DNA of 64,000 bases. It comes from Flavobacterium reichenbachii (GTDB lineage: Bacteria > Bacteroidota > Bacteroidia > Flavobacteriales > Flavobacteriaceae). The stretch lies in NCBI RefSeq assembly GCF_002217435.1, contig NZ_MUHF01000001.1:1-64000 (forward strand), read 5' to 3'. Below the pieces are notes generated by a model that worked only from the letters and a program-made list of their open reading frames with translations, did no database searches and was not told the origin of the DNA. This document shows, piece after piece, positions 57,597 through 64,000 of this stretch. How positions within the stretch are numbered: the stretch's first letter is position 1; the number at the start of each line of letters is the position of its first letter. The position numbers and the translations under genes are program-made.

Positions 57597-60467
57597 TTAA
57601 ATATTCATTAAAAATCCAATTAAATTTTCTTTTTTATTTAAACCCAGTTTTTTTCGCAGTCGATAGCGGGCAAGTTCGACGCCTCCAGTAGAAATGTTCA
57701 TGATTTCTGCTATTTCCTTAGTTGACATATTCATTAATAAATAAGTCGATAAATCGAGCTCACGAGGAGAAATTGTAGGATACTTTTCTTTTAAACGTTT
57801 TAAGAATTCAAAATGTACGTTTTTAATGTGCTTTTCTAAATCTTTCCAGCTCTTGTCTGTGTTAACTTCTTTTACAATACTTTTATTTAGTTTGCTAACT
57901 TGAAATTTGGTAGAATCATCGAGCGCTTCAACATCAATTTCCTTAAGTTTATGAATGATTCCGTTTAATATCTTGTTTTTCTTTACAACCTGAAGCGAGT
58001 TACTCACCAGCTCTTTGTCTTTTGCTAAAATTTTGATTTGCAGCTTATCGTTTTTCAGCTTTTCAATTTCTTTTTCAAGATCATATTGTTCCTGTCTTAT
58101 TCGGGACTCTTTTTCAAGATATAACCTTCTTTGTTCTATGGTTTCGTAATATTTGTTCTTTCTAATCTTAATTTTTATTCGATTAGAAATCGTATATATT
58201 GCTATAAGACAGAAGATAAAATAGAACATATATGCTAAAAAGTGTCTGTACCATGGTGGAGAAATGGTAAACGTAATCGTTGAAGCCTCTGATTGAATTC
58301 CGTTACTGTTTCTAACTTTTACATTCATTGTATAATCTCCTTCTCTTAAATTGGTGTACTCTTTAATAGAAATGTTAGACCAATTGCTCCATCGATCATC
58401 GAAAGGCTCTAATTGATATGAAAACTGTACATTTTCGAGGTTTTCGTAAGTTGGAGATGAAAACGTAAAGCGAACATGGTTTGATGCGTACGGAATTCTG
58501 ATGTTTTCGATTTTGTTTTGGTTGTTGCCAAGAACAATGGTATCGCCGGGAAATGAAAAACTTCTAATAAAAGCCTTCGGTTTATTGGAAACGTTGTTTA
58601 ATAAATTAGAATTATAATGCGCTAATCCATCTGTTAATCCGATAAAAATGTTGTTTGGATCAATAGTGTTTACTGATAAATAATTGCTGACTAAATTTCC
58701 AGTCAGATTCGAAAATGGTGCAACAACATTTGTGTATTTGTTGTTTTTTTTCATCAAAACGCCTAAAGATTCATCAAACGCATACCATAGATTAGATTGA
58801 GAATCTTCGCTCAAAGCACTGATCATTGGAATGTTTTTAAATAATCTGGTTAGGTTTGCATCTTCATAAAACAAATCTTGTTCATTTGAATACTTGTAAA
58901 AATGATTGCTGACCTGAAAATAAACTTTCCCGTCAATTTTTTGCAGACTTCCAATATTTTTAAATTTAGAAGTAAGTCTGTCTATTTTTTTGATCGAAGA
59001 AAATCTGGATAAATTATCGCTGAGAAGCATTCTATAAAGTGATTCATCTTTTTTGAGCCATAAATAATTTTCGTCAAGTTCAAAACTATTTGATGACTTG
59101 TCAAATCCCAAGATTTGATTTCTAAAAACCAATCCATTTGATGTTTTCTCAAAAACAGCAAAACCATCATAATTTGAGCCGATATAAAAACCAGAATGAT
59201 TTGGTATCTGCTTAAAGCCAAAGTAACCTTTAGAATCAATTATTTTAGTTACTTTTCCTCCATTTATGGCTAGTGCGCCTCTATTATTAGCACAAATAAG
59301 TTCACCATCAATTACCTGAACATTCCAGGATTGTGCCGTAGTTCCTTCGACTAATTTAAAAACATCTTGCTTAAAATTGCTGTTCCAATCGTGATAAAAA
59401 ACTCCCTGATTTGTTGCTACATACAAATTGCCCTGATGAATTACTGAAGCATAAACGGTACTGATGTCATAGCTGAAGCCGAAATATGTGAATGGAGAAC
59501 TTTCGTTGACAAAGGCGATACCGTTGTCTAGTCCAAGCCAAAGATTATTTTTATTATCTCTAAAAGAGGTTAAAACTGTATTGTTCTGCAATCCTTTGTT
59601 TTGGTTGATATGCTGAATTATCTTCCCTCCAAAATCGCATATGATAATACCATCTAATACAGAGTTTAAAACAATGAACTTATTATTGATAATTGCGCCA
59701 CCAAGTGAATTATTTTTCTTTACAAAATTATTTGCATCAGTATTCCAAGGAGTAATAATGTTGTTTTCATAAATAAATAAGCCTTTTTCCAGGGTTATTA
59801 TTAGAGTTTTGTTTTTTCCTATTGCGTACATTCCCCATATCTCTGTATTGTTTAGAGATGTTGTGTTGGGTAATGGGTATAGTTTGCCTTCTTTATATTC
59901 TAAAATGCCTTTTTCGACATCTTGAAAGTAGAGTTTATTATTTACTACAAATGAAAACTGAAAACGTTTTGGCGCCTTTAGAATTGATAATTTTCCATTC
60001 TTAAAAATATATGCCCTCGCAAAAGATTGAAAAATGATCTGGTTTTTAAAAGAGTGGATTTTCCAGATGAAATCAATTATCTTAATTTTATTTTTATCTA
60101 CATATTGTGATAATGAAGTGTATTTGAGTTTTCCCTTATTATCAGAATTAAAGTATCCAAACTCATTATATCCTCCAACGAATATTTTTCCTGAATCATC
60201 AATCTTTAAACATCTGACTGAAGTTAGATTGGGTAACGGATATTTTCTCCAGGAAGATCCGTCAAATTGGAGAAGACCATTATTGTTTGCAAAATACATG
60301 TTCCCATTTTTATCCTGGCCAATATTCCAATTTTGAGTTCCTGCTTTGTATTCATTTCGTTTGTAATTTCTTACATCTGGAAGCCCGATATCTTTAACTT
60401 GTGCATAAATTGTAATTGTGAATAGTGTAAAAAAAGTAATATAAAAATATGATTTTGTCAATTTCAT
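57597..60467 (-). CDS. Propeller-sensor LuxR-type transcriptional regulator
   Basis: 956 residues. After a signal peptide, about 650 residues of beta-propeller repeats (GNMYFANNNGLLQFDGSSW and variants, as in Reg_prop domains) come first, then a triple-tyrosine (Y_Y_Y) domain (residues ~690-745; NVQFSYQLEPFDDRWSNW), one membrane segment (residues ~755-775), a coiled coil and a C-terminal LuxR/GerE helix-turn-helix (SPRELDLSTYLLMNMSTKEIAEIM). It senses an extracellular signal, probably a glycan, and acts in the cytoplasm on the neighbouring susCD. It lacks a histidine-kinase core. It is divergent from susC over a 345-bp gap holding two direct repeats. Confidence 0.9.
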   Translation of the reverse strand: MKLTKSYFYITFFTLFTITIYAQVKDIGLPDVRNYKRNEYKAGTQNWNIGQDKNGNMYFANNNGLLQFDGSSWRKYPLPNLTSVRCLKIDDSGKIFVGGYNEFGYFNSDNKGKLKYTSLSQYVDKNKIKIIDFIWKIHSFKNQIIFQSFARAYIFKNGKLSILKAPKRFQFSFVVNNKLYFQDVEKGILEYKEGKLYPLPNTTSLNNTEIWGMYAIGKNKTLIITLEKGLFIYENNIITPWNTDANNFVKKNNSLGGAIINNKFIVLNSVLDGIIICDFGGKIIQHINQNKGLQNNTVLTSFRDNKNNLWLGLDNGIAFVNESSPFTYFGFSYDISTVYASVIHQGNLYVATNQGVFYHDWNSNFKQDVFKLVEGTTAQSWNVQVIDGELICANNRGALAINGGKVTKIIDSKGYFGFKQIPNHSGFYIGSNYDGFAVFEKTSNGLVFRNQILGFDKSSNSFELDENYLWLKKDESLYRMLLSDNLSRFSSIKKIDRLTSKFKNIGSLQKIDGKVYFQVSNHFYKYSNEQDLFYEDANLTRLFKNIPMISALSEDSQSNLWYAFDESLGVLMKKNNKYTNVVAPFSNLTGNLVSNYLSVNTIDPNNIFIGLTDGLAHYNSNLLNNVSNKPKAFIRSFSFPGDTIVLGNNQNKIENIRIPYASNHVRFTFSSPTYENLENVQFSYQLEPFDDRWSNWSNISIKEYTNLREGDYTMNVKVRNSNGIQSEASTITFTISPPWYRHFLAYMFYFIFCLIAIYTISNRIKIKIRKNKYYETIEQRRLYLEKESRIRQEQYDLEKEIEKLKNDKLQIKILAKDKELVSNSLQVVKKNKILNGIIHKLKEIDVEALDDSTKFQVSKLNKSIVKEVNTDKSWKDLEKHIKNVHFEFLKRLKEKYPTISPRELDLSTYLLMNMSTKEIAEIMNISTGGVELARYRLRKKLGLNKKENLIGFLMNI

Positions 60468-60682
60468 AATTTTTTCTGGTTGTTTGGAAATTTAATGGTT
60501 AAGTACTTTTATAATAGGGTTTTAACTTGGTATTTGTCCTACTATTTCGTTGTAGATTATTGTTTTTTTTATAAAAATAAGCATTCTTATCCTAGTGTAG
60601 TGTTTATTTTTACAATTAACATTTTCATAACATCCTTTATTTGTATTTTAATTAATTATATATCATACAGTTATAAAAAAAA

Positions 60683-60733
60683 TGATGTGTTTTTGTAATG
60701 TATAAAATTTTACTTTGATGTGTTTTTGTAGTG
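60683..60733. promoter_or_regulatory. Paired 18-bp direct repeats, candidate operator
   Basis: TGATGTGTTTTTGTAATG at 60683-60700 and TGATGTGTTTTTGTAGTG at 60716-60733 differ in one base and start 33 bp apart, about three helical turns, so they face the same side of the DNA. They sit 80 bp before susC, between it and its divergent regulator. The rest of the 345-bp gap shows no gene. Confidence 0.6.
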
Positions 60734-60812
60734 AAATTTAATTGATGATAGTAAAAAATTAAGATTATTATTGCATCAAATTACTAATTAATTAACCAAA
60801 ATTTTTAGAAAA

Positions 60813-63800
60813 ATGAAATTAACAAAATTACTTGTTTTTTGTGTTTCGTCTTTGTTATTCTCGGTTATGGCGGTGGCGCAGGATGTCACAGTCAGCGGAA
60901 TTGTAAATGATGAAAGTGGAATGCCTGTTCCAGGCGCAACTGTTTTATTAAAAGGCACTACAAAATCAACTGCGTCAGATTTTGACGGAAAGTTTCAACT
61001 GCAGGTTCCTTCAAACGGAACTTTAACAATTACATTCATAGGTTATACAACAGTAAATGAAGCTGTAAATGGAAGAACAAAAATTTCAATTCAATTAAAA
61101 CCAGAATCACAGTCTTTAAATGAGGTAGTGGTTGTTGGATATGGTACTCAAAAGAAATCGGTTGTTACTGGAGCAATTTCTAGTGTAAAAGCAGCTGATC
61201 TTGAAAAAGTTCCCAACGGACGTGTTGAACAATCTTTGCAAGGTAGAGTTGCCGGAGTTTCTGTTGCGGCTACTTCTGGGCAGCCAGGTTCTGCCTCAAA
61301 AGTTCGTATTAGAGGTATAACTACTTTTAGAGAAGGTGGAAATGATCCTTTATGGGTTGTTGACGGTATTGCTGTAGATGCTGGTGCAATTGGTTTTATT
61401 AACCAAAGCGACATCGAGTCTGTAGAGGTTCTTAAAGATGCTGCTTCTGCCGCAATCTATGGTACTCGTGCGGCTACTGGGGTAATCTTGGTGACAACTA
61501 AAAAAGGTAAATCAGGAAAGATTTCAGTAAACTATAGTGGTTTTGCAGGTGTTTCTGGACCAGCTAAAAGATTAAACTTATTGAATGCTCAAGAGTATGC
61601 AACAGTAATGAATGAAAAATCGGTGAATGATGGAGGAGCAATAAAATATACTCCTACACAGATTGCAGGATTAGGTAAAGGTACTGATTGGCAGGATGCA
61701 ATTTTTAATGATTCAGCTCTGAGATACACTCATGAATTAAGCATTAGCGGAGGTGGAGAAAAATCTACTTTTTATGCTTCTTTTGGTATACAAGATCAGG
61801 AAGGTATTGTTACAACAGATATTTCAAATTATACAAAGAAAAATTTCCGTTTAAACTCTACACACAAAATCTCTGATTATTTTACGTTTGGACAGACTTT
61901 TGGATATACACGCCAAAAATCTAAAAGCTTAGGAAACGTAAACAGTGAGTTTGGAGGTCCTTTAAGTTCTGCAATTAACTTAGATCCACTTACTCCCTTA
62001 GTGGTTACAGATCCAGCAGTAGCTAATACCGGTTTTTATACAAATCCAAATATTGTTAGAGACGGAAATGGAAATCCTTACGGAATTTCTTCTTTAGTAC
62101 AACAAGAAATGACAAATCCTCTAGCTTATACCCAAACAAGATTAGGAGGATACAATTGGTCGGATGATTTTGTTGGTAATGCCTATTTGGAGGCTAATAT
62201 TACGAGTCATTTAAAATTTAGAACTACACTTGGCGGTAAGTTAGCTTATTGGGGAAGCGAAGCTTTTACACCTGTCTTCTTCTTAAATCCAAATATGAAA
62301 GCAGACAAAAATAACTTTAACCAGAACAATGAAAAATCATTTGCATGGACTGTTGAAAATATCTTGACGTACAGTAATAAATTTGGAAATCATAGTGTAA
62401 ATGTTTTAGCAGGTCAAGGTGCTTATGTAGAAAACATAGGAACTGTTGTTAATACAACAATGTTTGGACTTCCAATAACAAATTATAAAGATGCTTCTTG
62501 GAATTTTAATGTTCCTCAAACAGATAGATCTACCAATACAGAGGATAAAGTTGAGCACAAATTGGCGTCATTATTCTTACGTGCGAATTATGATTACATG
62601 GAGAAATATCTTTTTACCGGAATTATTCGTCGTGATGGATCAACTCGTTTTGGTGAAAATAAAAAATGGGGAGTTTTCCCGTCATTCTCTTTAGGATGGG
62701 TAATTTCAAAAGAAGGATTCTGGAAAGAAAACGAAACAGTTAATAGTTTAAAACTACGTGGAGGTTATGGAGTTGTTGGAAATGACAATATCGAAGAATT
62801 TAAGTACAGAGGTTTAGTTGTTGGAGGATACAACTATTCTGTTGGAAATAATGGAGATATTACAACAGGTTATGGTAACTCTACTTTACCAAACGCAGAC
62901 TTAGGATGGGAAGAAACATCTCAAACTACAGTTGGTCTTGATGCAAGAGTTTTTAATAATTTTACACTTACTCTTGATTACTACAAGAAAAGAACTACTG
63001 GAATTTTAAGAAATGTTGTTATTCCTGGATATGTAGGAGTTGTTGATGCGCCTTCTGCAAACGTTGCAGATATGAATAACAGTGGTTTTGAAGTTGAATT
63101 AGGATACAAGAAAAGACTTGGAGATTTTAATTTAGGTGTTAATGCTAATGTTGCTTACTTAAAAAATGAAATCACTTATGTAGGTTCATCTACTAACTAC
63201 ATTGTAGGAGATGCTACTTTTCAATCTATGGGACCAGTTACAAGAACAGAAGTAGGCCATTCATTTAATGAGTTTTATGGTTTTAAAACTGCTGGGATTT
63301 TCCAAAATGCTGCAGAAGTTGCTGCCTACAAAAATGCAGCAGGAAATTTGATTCAGCCAAATGCTAAACCTGGAGATTTCCGTTGGGTAGATACAAATGG
63401 TGACGGTACTATTACAGATGACGATAAAAGATACTTAGGAACAAATATCCCTAAATATACTTTTGGTCTTACGATCAACTTAGATTATAAAAACTTTGAT
63501 TTCATGGCATTTGCTCAAGGAGCTGCTGGAAGTAAAATTTTCCAAGGTTTAAGAAGATTAGATGTATTAAATGCCAATTACCAGACAAATGCTTTAGATC
63601 GTTGGCATGGAGAGGGAACTTCTAATGATTATCCTAGATTAACAAACAATGATCCGAACAAAAACTACACTAATATGTCTGATTTTTATCTTGAAAACGG
63701 CAATTACGCACGTTTAAAAATTGTTCAGATTGGATATACATTCCCAGCTAGCTTATCATCTAAAATTGGTTCAGATAAAATTCGTCTTTATTTAACTGGA

Positions 63801-63929
63801 GAAAACTTAATCACTTTTACCAAATATACAGGATACGATCCTGAAATTGGAGGTCAGGTTTTTGGAGTAGATAAAGGAGTTTATCCGCAAGCTAGATCTT
63901 TTCTGTTAGGAGCTAACGTTCAATTTTAA
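60813..63929 (+). CDS. susC: SusC/RagA family TonB-linked outer-membrane protein
   Basis: 1038 residues. A signal peptide (to about residue 22) is followed by a carboxypeptidase-regulatory-like domain (residues ~25-95; GIVNDESGMPVPGATVLLKG), a TonB-box region (LNEVVVVGYGTQKKS), a plug domain (VRIRGITTFREGGNDPLWVVDGI; IESVEVLKDAASAAIYGTRA) and a 22-strand barrel ending in FLLGANVQF. It imports glycans or peptides with its SusD partner, encoded next. No other PUL gene lies in the window, so the substrate cannot be guessed. Confidence 0.93.
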   Translation: MKLTKLLVFCVSSLLFSVMAVAQDVTVSGIVNDESGMPVPGATVLLKGTTKSTASDFDGKFQLQVPSNGTLTITFIGYTTVNEAVNGRTKISIQLKPESQSLNEVVVVGYGTQKKSVVTGAISSVKAADLEKVPNGRVEQSLQGRVAGVSVAATSGQPGSASKVRIRGITTFREGGNDPLWVVDGIAVDAGAIGFINQSDIESVEVLKDAASAAIYGTRAATGVILVTTKKGKSGKISVNYSGFAGVSGPAKRLNLLNAQEYATVMNEKSVNDGGAIKYTPTQIAGLGKGTDWQDAIFNDSALRYTHELSISGGGEKSTFYASFGIQDQEGIVTTDISNYTKKNFRLNSTHKISDYFTFGQTFGYTRQKSKSLGNVNSEFGGPLSSAINLDPLTPLVVTDPAVANTGFYTNPNIVRDGNGNPYGISSLVQQEMTNPLAYTQTRLGGYNWSDDFVGNAYLEANITSHLKFRTTLGGKLAYWGSEAFTPVFFLNPNMKADKNNFNQNNEKSFAWTVENILTYSNKFGNHSVNVLAGQGAYVENIGTVVNTTMFGLPITNYKDASWNFNVPQTDRSTNTEDKVEHKLASLFLRANYDYMEKYLFTGIIRRDGSTRFGENKKWGVFPSFSLGWVISKEGFWKENETVNSLKLRGGYGVVGNDNIEEFKYRGLVVGGYNYSVGNNGDITTGYGNSTLPNADLGWEETSQTTVGLDARVFNNFTLTLDYYKKRTTGILRNVVIPGYVGVVDAPSANVADMNNSGFEVELGYKKRLGDFNLGVNANVAYLKNEITYVGSSTNYIVGDATFQSMGPVTRTEVGHSFNEFYGFKTAGIFQNAAEVAAYKNAAGNLIQPNAKPGDFRWVDTNGDGTITDDDKRYLGTNIPKYTFGLTINLDYKNFDFMAFAQGAAGSKIFQGLRRLDVLNANYQTNALDRWHGEGTSNDYPRLTNNDPNKNYTNMSDFYLENGNYARLKIVQIGYTFPASLSSKIGSDKIRLYLTGENLITFTKYTGYDPEIGGQVFGVDKGVYPQARSFLLGANVQF

Positions 63930-63944
63930 AAAAATTAAAGAATT

Positions 63945-64000
63945 ATGAAAACTAAAAAATTTAAATATATATACGCAGCTGTTGCACTGGCTTTTATGGG
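63945..64000 (+). CDS. susD: SusD/RagB family lipoprotein, 5' end only
   Basis: The first 18 codons (MKTKKFKYIYAAVALAFM) begin 15 bp after susC and run off the window. They have the basic start and hydrophobic core of a signal peptide. Position directly after susC is what supports SusD; the rest is not visible. Confidence 0.7.
   Translation, partial: MKTKKFKYIYAAVALAFM

Noticed and set aside
60480..60698. 72-codon open frame before susC
   Set aside because: AT-rich, aromatic and Ile-rich by composition, and overlapping the direct repeats; probably chance.

Overview
The window looks like chromosomal DNA of a gliding Flavobacterium (Bacteroidota). The evidence is AT-rich sequence, TAnnTTTG-type -7 promoter boxes close to start codons, few obvious Shine-Dalgarno sites, gliding and type IX secretion genes (gldA, gldE, gldD, gldJ, porU, porV), and a SusC/SusD pair beside a propeller-sensor regulator. 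The placement near F. johnsoniae is inferred from gene content and gene order. No rRNA, tRNA, CRISPR array, prophage or intact insertion sequence was seen.

Layout. 1-5 kb: gldA, two tandem small beta-barrel genes, an RDD membrane protein and dgt. 5-12.3 kb, minus strand: a DUF3078 protein, dxs, and five tandem paralogues. Each paralogue joins a four-cysteine cytoplasmic domain, one membrane segment and a TonB-like C-terminal domain. 12.4-22 kb: tadA, a giant alpha-2-macroglobulin lipoprotein and pbpC. The last two are separated by a frameshifted REP-associated tyrosine transposase gene that sits between two pairs of REP-like palindromes. 22-25.5 kb, minus strand: a barrel protein, rng, a 30-residue basic protein and HU. 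25.6-29 kb: mutY-ssb-gldE-gldD operon. 29-37 kb: a hypothetical protein, an HMA lipoprotein, an EamA transporter, a catalytic/non-catalytic M16 peptidase pair, rplU-rpmA and a polytopic membrane protein. 37-46 kb: an AsmA-like protein, miaE, a glycosyltransferase, an AraC regulator, an AhpD-like protein and an M1 peptidase. 46-50 kb: pdhC-pdhA, cdd. 49-57.5 kb: porU-porV divergent from gldJ-murF. 57.6-64 kb: the sensor-regulator divergent from susC and the start of susD.

How the genes fit together. Gliding and secretion: GldA is an ABC ATPase, GldD and GldJ are lipoproteins, GldE is a CBS membrane protein, PorU is the sortase and PorV its outer-membrane shuttle. Envelope maintenance: A2M with PBP1C, MurF and the AsmA-like protein. 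Central metabolism: PDH E1-alpha and E2, and Dxs. Translation and RNA: TadA, MiaE, RNase G/E, L21 and L27. Glycan uptake: SusC/D with its regulator.

Intergenic DNA is rich in dispersed palindromes. At least four families were seen. One has four copies with base-pair-preserving changes in its arms. The least understood coding region is the five-gene four-Cys/TonB-C cluster.
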